Shown here: piece by piece, positions 42,132-52,400 of the stretch
How positions within the stretch are numbered: the stretch's first letter is position 1
Layout: each line of letters starts with the position of its first letter
NCBI GenBank assembly: GCA_963575745.1
Contig: CAUYUJ010005718.1
Span: 1-59,119 of the forward strand
Reading direction: 5' to 3'
From: Prorocentrum cordatum
Lineage: Eukaryota > Sar > Dinophyceae > Prorocentrales > Prorocentraceae
Length of the DNA stretch: 59,119 nucleotides
Notes under the pieces: generated by a model
Seen by the model: only the letters and a program-made list of their open reading frames with translations
Told to the model about the DNA's origin: nothing
Databases searched by the model: none
Position numbers and translations under genes: made by a program

Positions 42132-45100
42132 TCACTGTCTTCCCTGCGAGACGCTCCTCCTCTTCCTTCCGCAGCCGCTCCTGCTGCAACCGCTCCTGGT
42201 CCCTTCTCGCCGCGCCGCGAGTCCGCGGCCCTGGGCCCTCGGGAGCTGGCCTCTTGGGCCCGCCGCCGAGCAGCCGACCAGCGCCCCCGCCCGCGCGCCC
42301 GTCGCCGTCGCAGGCCGCGCCACCGTCGCCCGGCCCCTGCGCACCAGAGCCCGACCCCGACGCTGGTCCACCGTTCGCACCGCTGCCCGAAGGAGACCCG
42401 CCGCCGCCGCCGCCGCCGCCCCCGGAAGAGTCGTCGCCGCCGGCCCCTCCTCCCACCACCTCATCCCCGCACCCCGCCAGCCGCAGCCATTCGCTGCATG
42501 TCCGGTCCAACCAGATGCGTACGAATTCCTGCGAATACTTCTGCGCCGCACTTGCAACACCCCGCGCGAGCTTCGCTTCCTTGAAATCGGGCTCCCCGCG
42601 CCGATCGGCGAACGCGTCCGGCCAGACACCGCCGTGACGGGCACGGAAATCGTCGAGGGCAATCAGAGCGCGCCTGTCCGTGTCTGTAAGCGCCGCGTCC
42701 TTCTCCACCGCGGCGAGCAACGCGGGATCCCTCTCGAGCGCAGCGAGCAGGCGCTGCTGGTCCAGGTCCCAGTGCCCCGCGGCGAGGTTCCACGTCAAGC
42801 CCACGCCCGCCCGCTCCCGGCGCACGAAAGCCGCCACCTGCCGCGCCGCCTGAGGCTTCAGCTTGAGGAGCTGCTGCCAGACGGGCCACTCGGGGATCGC
42901 CTGCGGCTTCAGGTCCGCCAAGTACACGGGCGGCTTCAGGTCGCCACTCGGGGACCGCCGCGCGCCCTCCGCGGCCTCCACCCTGTACATTATGTCGCGG
43001 TCGCCCTCGAGCTGCTGCAAGCGCGCGGCCAGGGCGTCGCCCATGCGAGCGACGCCGCCGCGCGCGCGGCACCAGGCCCGCAACAGCCAGAGCTCCGCGG
43101 GCACGTCGCCCGGCTCGCCCGCGTAGTAGCCGCGCCGCCCCTGGGGGAACGTGTCGGCGGCGAAACCCGACTCCACGGCCTCGGAGAAGAACGCACGGCC
43201 AGGGCCGGCCCACGCTTTCGGGATACCGAAGACGCGCGGCCAGGGCGCCAGCCTGCTCCCGTCGGGCCCCGCGCGCTGGTACCACGGCTCCAGAGCGTGT
43301 CGCTGGTCCAGCTGCACGCTCGCTTCGCAGTTGTCCTGGTGGAAGCACTCGTCCTCCAGCAGCAGACCACGGAACTCAGCGAATCCGTTCTCCCCCCCCG
43401 CCGCGCACCGGGCCGCCTGCGCGCGCTTCCTGGCGCGGGCGCGCTCCGCCTCCACCGCCTCGCGCTTCATCACCGCCTGGCTAGGCAGCTTCTTCGGCGC
43501 GAAATGCAACCTCTTACACCAACCATCGACCTCTCCGTCGGTCAGCTCCCGCGCGCTCTCGAAATCCTGCTGGCACTTGTAGCAGAGGAAATCGGAGGGC
43601 AGGCGCAGGAGCACGCTGCCGTGCACCGGGGCGCCAGGAGCGCCGTCCAGCCGCGCCTGCTCTGCGTACCGCGCCTGGCGCGTCGCCTCGCGCACCTCCC
43701 CCGGCCTCCAGACCTCGCCCTCGGCGGCGTCCAGCGACGGCAGCAGCGGCGCGCGGACCGGCCCCGGCTTGCCGTCGTCGCGGAGCGGCGCGCGCCAGCG
43801 CAGCGGCTCGCGACGGCAGCAGACCCAGACCTCGCGCTCCACGCCCTCCTGCTCGAGCCGTTGGAGCAGGCGCTGCCACTGCTCCCAGGGCTCCCGCACG
43901 TCCGAATTGGGCACGGGCGTGCGGCGCAGCAGCTCGGGGTCGGCCCTGCGCAGGCGCCGGATCGCCTGCGACCGCGCCACGTTGTCCTGCGCCGTGGCCG
44001 CGTCGAGCCCCAGGGCGACGTCCCGCAGCCGCTCCAGCTCCGCCACCTGCCGCTGCAGCTCCGCGTCCGGGGCCTCCCCCGCGAAGAACCTGGGCGCGAC
44101 GGGCACCCACGACAGCATGCAGGTCGCCAGCACGTACCGCACGAAATCCTCGTGCTCCTCGCCGACGCCCGTGGGCAGCTCCTCCTCGTCCGCCATGCCC
44201 CGCGGCTCCTCCTCCGCGTCCGCCATCTCTGCGTCCCCCTCCTCCTGCTCCCTCCGCTCCTCGTCGCCCTGCTCCTGCTCCTGCTCCCCCTGCTCCTGCT
44301 CCTCCTCACCCTGGTCCTCTTCCTCCTGCTCCTCTTCTTCCTCCTCCTCCTCATCCTCCTCCCCGAGCGCCTCGCGGCGCGGCTCTTCGGCCGCCGGGGC
44401 AGCCAAGGCTTCGCGGACCCGCCTGTCTTTGGCCAGGGCAACGAAGACGTCGAGCCCGAGCGCGGCGCCCTGCAGCGCGTCCACGTGCTCCAGCAGGGCG
44501 GCCACGAGCGCGGTCTTCACCCGCCGAGCCAGCGCCCTGTCTGCCCTCTGGAACCTAGCGAACATATCCGGCGTGACCTCCGCGCGCCGCTCCTCCGCGA
44601 GGCAGTCGGCCGGGTCCTCCTCTTCCTGCTCCTCCTCCTCCTCGCCGAATGCCTCCTCCTCCTCCTCGGCCGCGCGCTGCAGCAGCGCCTGCCGCTGCGC
44701 CTCGAGCGCCCGCGCCTCCGCATCCCTGCTCTCGGCATCGCGCCGCGCGGCGGCCGCCTGCGCGTACTTCTGCCGCAGCGCGTCGAAGGTCGCGGGCGCG
44801 TTGAAGGACGCCGCGCGGCCCTTCCGCTCGTGGTTCGCGATGAAGTTCGCCAGCCTGCGCTCCTCGTCATCCTCCGCCTTCTCCACCGGCATCCTCTGGT
44901 TCTTCTCGCACCACGCCTCCAGCGCCTGGACCTGGATGAGATCCGCGTCCAGCGCCGCCTCCAACTGCGCTCGCCAGTGCTCGTCCAGGCCCTGGCGGCC
45001 GTGCGCGCGCACGTTGCCGATCCACATCGCGAGCAGACGCTCCCGCGCATCGTCGTCATGACCGCCGCTCCTGGGCGCGCGCCCGTGTGTCTCCACGAAA

Positions 45101-47589
45101 AGCTTCACCTCGAGCACACGCTGCTGCGCCGTCCGCCGCTGCCACATGCCCCTGTTCACCAGCTCATCGAACCTCTCCTGATTGTCATCGTCCAGCTCGT
45201 TCTGTCCTTTGACGACATTGTGGATCCAGTCCGCGAGCTTCTTCTCCTCCTCGTCCTCTGCCCCCTGCTTCGGCAGCTCGTCGAGCACCTCCACGTGCTC
45301 CTCGATGCGGTCCAGCATCGCGCGGGCGCGCGCGCGCCTCTCCTCCCGCCGGTCCACGAGCCCGTCGAACCGCGCGCGCCGCTCGGGCGTCAACGGGAAA
45401 TGCCCCGTGCTCACGTTGTGCACCCATGTCCCAAGGGCGGACTCCTTCTGCGCTGGAACGCGGTCGTGCTCAGCCACGTGCCTCGCCAGCTCGCCCAGCA
45501 TCTCCTCCGAGTGGTCCCGCGATCGCGCCTCCGCGCCAGCATGCTGCACACCGCTCATGTCGATGCCCAGCTGCGCCGCGAGCGCAGCCCCGTACACCTC
45601 AATGTCCAATCGCTTGCGGTCCGGGCCATCCCAGCGCCGCGAAGACGGCACCCCAGTCTCGCGGTCGCCCCGCAATCGCGCAGCCAATTTTTCCAATTCA
45701 GCGAAACTCATCCGGGCCAACGCCGCCGCGTCCACCCCATCGCGCGCGCCCCCGCGAGCGCCCTGCGCCCCTGCGGCACCCTGCCCCACACGGCGCTTCG
45801 GCGCCCCGCCCCGCAGCGCGCAACGCCCCGCACCCGCGCGCGGCGACCGCGACGCCGAGCCCGAACGCCCGTGCGCGACGACGCGACACCACGGCGCGCT
45901 CTCGGCTTCCCCCCACTCCACGTCACCAGAACCCACCGACTCCTCCACCGCGCACACATGACCGCCGTCAAGCCACAGCAGAGCACCAGCGCAGAAACCC
46001 GTCGCGTGCCCCAGCGACCACGCCACGCGCCCTCCCTCCTGCGCTCCGAACGCCTCCACAGATTCCGCAGAGAACACACGCACGCGCAAGAAGCGGGAGC
46101 GCAAGTGCTGGACCACGACCTCAAGATTGCAGCGCTCCACCACCGACCCACAAGCGCCGGAACCCTCGTGGTTCTGGCACGCGCGGCCGAAATGCCGCGC
46201 AGCGTCGCCCCCGACAAGCTCAGCCACTGCGCTCTGCAGACACTTCCCACGCCACTCGACTGGACAACTCCCGCGCGCGCGGCGGTTCCCCCGCCCGCGT
46301 CCGCCGCGCGGCCGCGGGCGAAGCGGGCGCGCGGCACCGAATGCACCCACAGACGTGAGCACGGCGCCGTCCTGCGTCGCCCCGCTGAGCCCCGCCGGAC
46401 ACGCTCCGAGCGCGATCATGGCGCAGGCAGCGCGCACGGCCATGTCCCCGACGAAGTCCTTGGACTCCCGCGCAGCCCGGCACTTCGCTCCGCCAATCCC
46501 GACGCCCGGCGAGAACCGGCGCGCACAGACGCGGCGGCCGCCGCACGTCCGCGCCGAGAGACCGTAGAGCGCGCAGCAGAACCACCTGGCGGTGACGACC
46601 GCGGCTGCACGATCGGCCAGCTCGGGCGCGTCCGGGAGCTCCCGCGCGAACACATCCCGCTGCCGCCACCAGCGCGCCGCCGCGATCTTCCTCGTCATCA
46701 CCACTCTGCTGTCTTCTTGTGGTGGGCACACGCCGAGAGCGACCAGAACGCAGGCTGCGCGCAGGGCCGCGTCGCCCACGGTCCACGACAACGCGTCGGG
46801 CGCAGCCTCGGCAGCGGCGCGGGGAGCGCGCGCCGGCGGCTGTTCCGGGTCGACGGCACGTGCCGCGCGCGCGGTCAGGAACTCCGCCACGCGCCCGTTC
46901 CTGCAAACCACCCCCCGCGCGCTGCGCCCAAACGAAAGCCGCTCTGGCGACGCGTCGCGCAACAGGGGGCGCGGCACGACGGGGAGCAGCACACGGTGTG
47001 CAAGGTGCCCGTTCCGCTCGGCCGCCGCCTCCGTCCGCCGCGCCCACTCCGCCTCCCGCCGCGCACACCGAGCCCGCCGGCACGACGCGCGGCACGCTTT
47101 CCGGAGCGATTTCTGCTCGCGCTCCGCCGCCTCCAGCGCGGAATCATCGACGACCTCCTCATGGATCACGTCGTGCTCTGCGAGCAAACACTCCTGCACC
47201 CGGACATCCCACGCGCGCGACTCCCGGGCCGGCGCCGAGCGCTCCGCGCACCGCCCCCGAGATCCGGGACCGCCCCCCGCCCGGGTCCCGTCCCCGTCCC
47301 CGTCTTCGTCCCGGTCCCGGCCCCGGTCCCGGCCCCGGCCCCGGTCCCCGTCCCGGTCCCGGTCCCGGTCGTCGGTCGTCGTCGTCGTCGTCGTCGGCGC
47401 CGCCCCCCTCCTCGTCCTCGTCCTCCTCCTCCTCCTCCTCCTCCTCCTCCTCCTCTTCCTCTTCCTCCTCCTCCCCCTCCTCCTCCTCTTCCTCCTCCTC
47501 CTCCTCATCCTCCTCCTCCTCCTCCTCTTTCTTTCCTCCTCCCCCTCGTCCTCCTCCTCCTTCTCCTCCTCCATGTCCGCCAAAGCCAT
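42091..47589 (-). CDS. Large accessory ORF upstream of Rep: HA-like repeats and a Cys/His domain
   Basis: About 1832 codons from ATG 47589 (MALADMEEEKEE). The frame is open to 48255, but that stretch is a 23-bp repeat. Order: acidic and arginine/aspartate low complexity; two diverged ~80-residue repeats (DAALRAACVLVALGVCPP and DMAVRAACAMIALGACPA); a domain with EWRGKCLQSAVAEL and later GGHVCAVEE, reminiscent of a Cys...His peptidase; four tandem ~60-residue units resembling helicase-associated (HA) domains (LGTWVHNV, LADWIHNV, LLAMWIGNV, LANFIANH; plus-strand 44763-45505); a Glu/Gln-rich coiled region; CYKCQQDF. The stop lies 41 bp inside the Rep ORF in another frame, suggesting translational coupling or a co-transcribed unit. 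Its role is unknown; it probably works with Rep. Confidence 0.7.
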   Translation of the reverse strand: MALADMEEEKEEEDEGEEERKRRRRRRMRRRRRKRRRRGRRRKRKRRRRRRRRRRRTRTRRGAAPTTTTTTTDDRDRDRDGDRGRGRDRGRDRDEDGDGDGTRAGGGPGSRGRCAERSAPARESRAWDVRVQECLLAEHDVIHEEVVDDSALEAAEREQKSLRKACRASCRRARCARREAEWARRTEAAAERNGHLAHRVLLPVVPRPLLRDASPERLSFGRSARGVVCRNGRVAEFLTARAARAVDPEQPPARAPRAAAEAAPDALSWTVGDAALRAACVLVALGVCPPQEDSRVVMTRKIAAARWWRQRDVFARELPDAPELADRAAAVVTARWFCCALYGLSARTCGGRRVCARRFSPGVGIGGAKCRAARESKDFVGDMAVRAACAMIALGACPAGLSGATQDGAVLTSVGAFGAARPLRPRPRGGRGRGNRRARGSCPVEWRGKCLQSAVAELVGGDAARHFGRACQNHEGSGACGSVVERCNLEVVVQHLRSRFLRVRVFSAESVEAFGAQEGGRVAWSLGHATGFCAGALLWLDGGHVCAVEESVGSGDVEWGEAESAPWCRVVAHGRSGSASRSPRAGAGRCALRGGAPKRRVGQGAAGAQGARGGARDGVDAAALARMSFAELEKLAARLRGDRETGVPSSRRWDGPDRKRLDIEVYGAALAAQLGIDMSGVQHAGAEARSRDHSEEMLGELARHVAEHDRVPAQKESALGTWVHNVSTGHFPLTPERRARFDGLVDRREERRARARAMLDRIEEHVEVLDELPKQGAEDEEEKKLADWIHNVVKGQNELDDDNQERFDELVNRGMWQRRTAQQRVLEVKLFVETHGRAPRSGGHDDDARERLLAMWIGNVRAHGRQGLDEHWRAQLEAALDADLIQVQALEAWCEKNQRMPVEKAEDDEERRLANFIANHERKGRAASFNAPATFDALRQKYAQAAAARRDAESRDAEARALEAQRQALLQRAAEEEEEAFGEEEEEQEEEDPADCLAEERRAEVTPDMFARFQRADRALARRVKTALVAALLEHVDALQGAALGLDVFVALAKDRRVREALAAPAAEEPRREALGEEDEEEEEEEEQEEEDQGEEEQEQGEQEQEQGDEERREQEEGDAEMADAEEEPRGMADEEELPTGVGEEHEDFVRYVLATCMLSWVPVAPRFFAGEAPDAELQRQVAELERLRDVALGLDAATAQDNVARSQAIRRLRRADPELLRRTPVPNSDVREPWEQWQRLLQRLEQEGVEREVWVCCRREPLRWRAPLRDDGKPGPVRAPLLPSLDAAEGEVWRPGEVREATRQARYAEQARLDGAPGAPVHGSVLLRLPSDFLCYKCQQDFESARELTDGEVDGWCKRLHFAPKKLPSQAVMKREAVEAERARARKRAQAARCAAGGENGFAEFRGLLLEDECFHQDNCEASVQLDQRHALEPWYQRAGPDGSRLAPWPRVFGIPKAWAGPGRAFFSEAVESGFAADTFPQGRRGYYAGEPGDVPAELWLLRAWCRARGGVARMGDALAARLQQLEGDRDIMYRVEAAEGARRSPSGDLKPPVYLADLKPQAIPEWPVWQQLLKLKPQAARQVAAFVRRERAGVGLTWNLAAGHWDLDQQRLLAALERDPALLAAVEKDAALTDTDRRALIALDDFRARHGGVWPDAFADRRGEPDFKEAKLARGVASAAQKYSQEFVRIWLDRTCSEWLRLAGCGDEVVGGGAGGDDSSGGGGGGGGGSPSGSGANGGPASGSGSGAQGPGDGGAACDGDGRAGGGAGRLLGGGPKRPAPEGPGPRTRGAARRDQERLQQERLRKEEEERLAGKTVNEGRGRGGERGSG

Positions 47590-47600
47590 GGCTATAGCGG
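47270..47600. repeat. TCC/CCGGTCC low-complexity tract within the accessory ORF
   Basis: Plus strand cctcctcctcctcc and gtcccggtcccggt runs encode Glu-Glu/Arg-Arg and Asp-Arg repeats on the minus strand. Strong purine/pyrimidine asymmetry. Confidence 0.85.
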
Positions 47601-47703
47601 AAACCCGGACAGGGACGCGGCAGACGTCGTCGTCGCCGTCGTCGTCGCTAGCAGCGAACGCGGAGATTTCCCCGGCGAGAACACGCTCATAAAAATCATT
47701 GCC

Positions 47704-47985
47704 CCCCAACCGTTTTTCGACGCCTCCGGAACCCCATTTTGAACCGCCGTTTCTGACGCCTCCGGAAGACCGTTTCAGACGCCTCTGGGGGACCGTTTCG
47801 GACGCCTCCGAAGCACCCTTCCGGGGAACTATTTCGGACGCCTCCGAGCCTCTGGAGGACCGTTTCGGACGCCTATGGGGGATCATTTCGGAGGCCTCTG
47901 GGGCAACCATTTTGGACGCCTCCGAGACATCATTTCGGACGCCTCTGGGGGACCGTTTCGGACCGCCTCCGAGCCGGTTTTCGAC
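47704..47985. repeat. 23-bp tandem repeat (ccgtttcggacgcctctgggg-type)
   Basis: About nine imperfect copies of ccgtttcggacgcctctggg with cca/tca starts. It keeps the minus frame open, giving EASETVPQRRLKRSS-like peptide repeats, but probably lies upstream of the true start at 47589. Confidence 0.85.
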
Positions 47986-48460
47986 GCCGCTCGTGATCCT
48001 CCTGCTTCTTTTCTGCTCGTGATTATGTTCCGCAGTGCCAGCTGGGGCTGGTCCAGCAGAAAAACTACGACGGGGGGGCCTGGAGACACACGAACCATCG
48101 AAACGCGATTCCGACACGCCCCTCCAAATCCATTTAAAAAGTGATGGGGCATACCGAAAGCAAGGGGGCGACCGTCGGGATCGACATCGGAATTCCGTAG
48201 AAATCATACAGCGCCCATGTCGAGCGCACACGCCGTGCCAAAAAAACATACACACCTAAATCGAATGGTCCGCACGCGTACCCAGAGCCAAAAATCCTCT
48301 CCTCCTCCTCTCCTCGCCCACCTCCATTCCCTCCCTCCCCGTCCGCCTCCGCCCCCCAGCCCCGCTGAGAGAGTCGAGCGGGGTTCCAGGCGGGCCCGAG
48401 GGTGATCCTGGAGCGGCCCCGACAGGGCCTAGATAGCTCCGAGCGGCCCTCACGAGGGCC
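47986..48460. other. Non-coding flank of the Helitron-like element
   Basis: Unique sequence with a CT-rich part at 48298-48360. No gene or element end could be supported. Confidence 0.5.
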
Positions 48461-48690
48461 CCCCGAACACTTCAGCGTCAAATGCTGCCACCAGGGATGT
48501 GTCGGACATAGTGGGCGAATGCCTCTATGAGCCCGCGCGGAGCCCCTCGAATTGTTCAAATCTTCACGCGGCAGAGGCGGGGCAATCCTTGCGCCTTCTC
48601 AGGGCCCCGCGCGGGCTCATAGAGGCATTCGCCCACTATTTCCGACGCGCCCCTGGTTGCGGCATGTGACGTTTCAGCGGTCGCCACACC
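48455..48690. repeat. Inverted repeat (fold-back), 40-bp near-perfect core arms
   Basis: The arm at 48501-48540 (gtcggacatagtgggcgaat...) is the reverse complement of 48607-48646 with one mismatch, around a 66-bp spacer. Weaker pairing extends outwards (ccaccagggatg against caaccaggggcgcg; cttcagcgtcaaatgc against gcatgtgacgtttcagcg), so arms may reach about 90 bp. No transposase ORF inside; could be a MITE-like fold-back. Confidence 0.8.
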
Positions 48691-49421
48691 CCGCTCGCGC
48701 TCACTCCTCATCACCTCCCCCTCCGTCCGCCCCCCGTCCACCTCCCAACTTCCCGCCCTTGGGCGCGGGTCCTGAGTCGCAGACGCCCGCGGTCTCGAGG
48801 TTATCGGCCCCCACCCCCGCCGCCCCGAGGCTCGGCGACGGGGGGAGGCGGGGGGGGAAGGAGGCGGAGGACGTAGCTATGGAGAGAAGGGAGACGAGCA
48901 ATTAGGACAGGGAGGGGACGGAGAAGGAGAGGGGGAAGGCGGAGGAGGAGGAGCAGGATATGTGGCCTGGGGGCGGAGACGTTAAGGGAGGAGGGGGCTG
49001 CATTCACTTGCAATGCGATCCATGATACACGACGCAATTCATGATTCGAGATGGCGGCACGCACCTCCCACCGTGCTGCAGCTGCTGGCAGGCGCCACGG
49101 GCACCTTTCTCAGGCGAAACGCCTACCAAGGCCCATGAGGGCCGCTGACGGCCGCCCCGACGCTCTTATCGAGGACGGCTGGCGCTGCGGGCATGGCGCG
49201 TCAGCGCCTGCCCGAAACTGCGAGCCGCATCCCAGAGGCGAACGGAGACACCGCACTCTCGACCGACTGCGCCATCCTGGCCTCCGCAAAGGCAGCGATC
49301 TTCCCTCCCTCGGTGCTGACACACACATCTCTAACTCCACATGTCCCTTGCTCTGGTCCCCTCCCAACCCGCTCTGGCCGAGTGCCCTACGCAGCGTCTC
49401 GCAGCCTCGAGGGTCCAACCA
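48691..49421. other. Non-coding stretch 3' of the 49.4-kb gene
   Basis: Contains a purine-rich tract at about 48880-48990 (pyrimidine-rich on the minus strand, like the introns nearby). Open frames here lack domain character; probably 3' UTR/intergenic. Confidence 0.45.
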
Positions 49422-52400
49422 TCACTTGAAAAACAATGCATCGTACGTTTTGTTGGCCAGCACCTTCGGCGATATCTCCTCGATCATGAGCTGGTGCTTG
49501 GATAATTCCTGCTGGGCGGCCAGCGCCGATTTGCGCAAGGCAACTTTGTCAACCTGCTCGGAAAACGATTTCAACATCAGCGCCGCCGCCCAGACCAGAA
49601 TGCACTTGCACATGGTGAGTGAGCCGTCCTCAAGGACGGTCTCTCGAAGGAGGCCAGCTGGTACGTCTTGGCCCACGCGCGGATGCCGATCTCTTCCTGC
49701 GGAAAGCCCGCGCGAGGGATGACGCAGTGGGAGGGCAGAGCACGGCGGCAGGGAGGGCTTGGAGGCGAGAGGAGTAGGCAGGAGGCGGAAACCGGGGTGA
49801 TAGTGGGAGCGAGCGGGAGGACGAGGGGGAGGAGTGGGGGGGGGCACCAGTATTCCCCACTCCCCCATCGACCCCCCCCAACCCCCACCACTCCTGCCCC
49901 AAGGGAGCAGGCGGTTGGACGCCCGCCGCAGCCCCCCTTGGCGGCGGCGACCTTCTTGCGGAGGACCACGGCAACGCCCTCCGCCAGCAAGGTGGACTTG
50001 CCGACGGCGCGCGCCTTGCCCCGCTTGTCGGCAGCGGCGCCGACCAGCCCGTGGGTCCACTCGGCGCCGTTCTTGAGGCCGCCCTGCTCTTGCTTCAACT
50101 CCGCCACCGTCGTGTTGACGAATGTGTGGATCTTCTCGCGAAGCCCGTGCTCGGCCACCTCGTCGATCAGGGGGCGCACCGTGCCGTAGAATGCCATCGC
50201 CCCCTGCTTGATGAAAGCCGTGCCCCCGTGGCCGGGGAACTTCTCATCCGAGAGCTTCTCGAACAGCACGGTGGCGGACCCCTTTCATCTTAGATAAGTT
50301 CGCGTCCTGATACGCGGAGCCGAGGTCCAAGCTGTCATCCTTGAAGTGTTTCGCCTTGAAGTCGGCCACCTGGGCCGCCAGCTCGCTCTGCTTCCTGAGG
50401 GCGTCGAGCACGCCGTCGTGGAGGCTGGACTTCGGCAGAAGGCCCAGGGCAGCTGCAAGCGCGCCCAACGCCGACGAACGCAACACCTCGCCGTTCGTAG
50501 CCGCGTCCACCGCGATCTTGATGCGTCCGTCGGCCACCTTCTTCAAATCATTCATCGCGTCCTGGTCGGCGCAGGCCACGCCCCTGACCTTCTCCATCGC
50601 GGACTTCGCACCATCCAGGACCTCCTGCGTCAAGCTCTCGGCAACGGCGGACTCTTGCAATGCAGCCTTGAACTTTACCATCTCCCCTTCCGACTGGAGC
50701 TTGACCAGCGGCTCGGCAGCGTCGCCCTCGGCCTCGAGGAAGAACGGCACCTCGTGCCACGCGACCCTTTGGTAAGAGACCATCTCGCCGAAGCACTTGG
50801 CCTCCTCCAGCGATGCTCGCCCCTCAGCGACGCGCTTCCCGAAGGCCTGGACGAGCGCCTGCGCCTTGTGCAGCGCCTGTGTCTTCACGCTCTCCCCGAA
50901 GGAGCTGCCGAGCGCAGCCATCGAGCCAAGCACACGCTTGGCTACGAGCGCGTTGTCATTGAAAACGGCGCACCACTCCTCCGTCGGGCTGGAATGTTCT
51001 GGCAAGTCGGTCGCCAACGCATTGTGCACCTGGTCGACTTGAGGGCCCATGGAGTTCAGACCTCGCGACGTTTTCGACAAGTCGGTGAGCATGTCCATGT
51101 AGTACGGCACCGAGAGGACCGTTCGGGCGACCGGCTGCGCGATCGGGTCCTTGGGCTTCGCGTCGGACAGCAGCGCGATGCGGTGCTTGACCGTCAGGTT
51201 GAACTCCTCTAGGGACAACGCGACGCCGTCACCAATGAGCACGTTCAGCGCGCCGAAGACCTCTGTGAGCGAGCAGAATAGCCGCGCGCGCGCCTCGGGC
51301 ATGTCGGAAGCTACGATCTCAGCAATCTTGGCACGAACTTGGGCAATGGCAGCGGTGACGATCGAGTGCGAGCCTTTGCCAGCCTCAATGGCGGGGCAGA
51401 GCCACGAGTCCACGAAGCAGGTGTTGAAGGCGGTGATCTTGATCTCTGGGTCCATCTCCAGCGCGCTCAATACTGGCGAACAGCTGTCGAATGGAGCGGC
51501 GTGGCCAGGGTCGTGCGGCAAGGTGCATTCGAAGAACGCCTTGAACGTATCGGCGTCCCGCACGGTGCTCATCATCCGCCTCGCTGCCCTCATGCACAGT
51601 TTGAGGTTCACGGCGTCGGGCAGCGCCCCGTCGATCTGGATCAAATACCGAACAGCTTTCGCCAACTCGTCATCCCCGTAGTTGTCCTGGTGGGCCACAG
51701 ATGCAATGTGGGCCATCTCGAACTTTTTGACCTGAGCCTTCAGCTCCTGGACGCCAGCGGACCACTTCGGGCTAGTGCCGTTCTCGCGCAACCACCTGGA
51801 GGCATGGTGGAGGAAGTTGCCCAAGTTCCCCTTCACCATCTCCGTCTCGCAATCCAAATTCTTGATGTGCTTGTATGGGCCAGACCTCCCACTCGAGTCC
51901 CCGCCCGCCGTGCTGACAACGCCAAGCGCAGTAGAAGCCGCCAGAGACGCTGCATCGTCCAAGGTGTCGTCATCGGGGCCGCCAGGCGAGGCCTCATTGT
52001 CACCTGACCCTGGGCTCTTCAAAGAGAAGCGCCTCTTTTTTTGCCACGGGGGCAGCTGCCTCAGATCTCCCGCCGAAGAGCGACGACGGCACCTGAATCA
52101 CAGGGGCGCCAGCGCCGTCGACGACGCTCTCCCCCCCCGCCTCCGCCGCCAACCCATCGCTCTCGGCAGCAGCGGCCCCGCACGCCGCTGGCGACCCGTC
52201 CCCTGTCTCTGCCATGCGAGAGCCGTTGACAGGCCTGAACTCGGCGGTGTGGAGCTTGATCGGGGCCAGGTCGAGCTTCCCCCTCGTGGCGCTGATGCAC
52301 GGCAAGTCCTTCGCAACCAGCTCCGAATCGAATTCTGTTTTCTGGTTGCTGAGCCCCGAGTTCAAGAAATCGAGGACCTGGCCATCGTAGAACACGTCGT

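Larger units (their letters stand above)
30337..47589 (-). mobile_element. Autonomous Helitron-like element (coding span)
   Basis: On the minus strand a large accessory ORF (47589-42091) is followed by a Rep-helicase-protease ORF (42131-30337). HUH, two-tyrosine and PIF1 helicase motifs in one protein define Helitron-type rolling-circle transposons. The element ends were not found: Helitrons need only 5'-TC and 3'-CTRR with a nearby hairpin, and no clear candidate stands out in the microsatellite at 30.1-30.3 kb or the repeat at 47.7-48.2 kb. The whole coding span has no evident intron and one frameshift. A host gene derived from such an element is an alternative. Confidence 0.75.

Noticed and set aside
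41602-47742. A 2046-residue plus-strand open frame
   Set aside because: It is antisense to the accessory ORF and the Rep N-terminus, which carry real motifs on the minus strand. High GC removes stop codons and gives Pro/Arg/Leu-rich nonsense.
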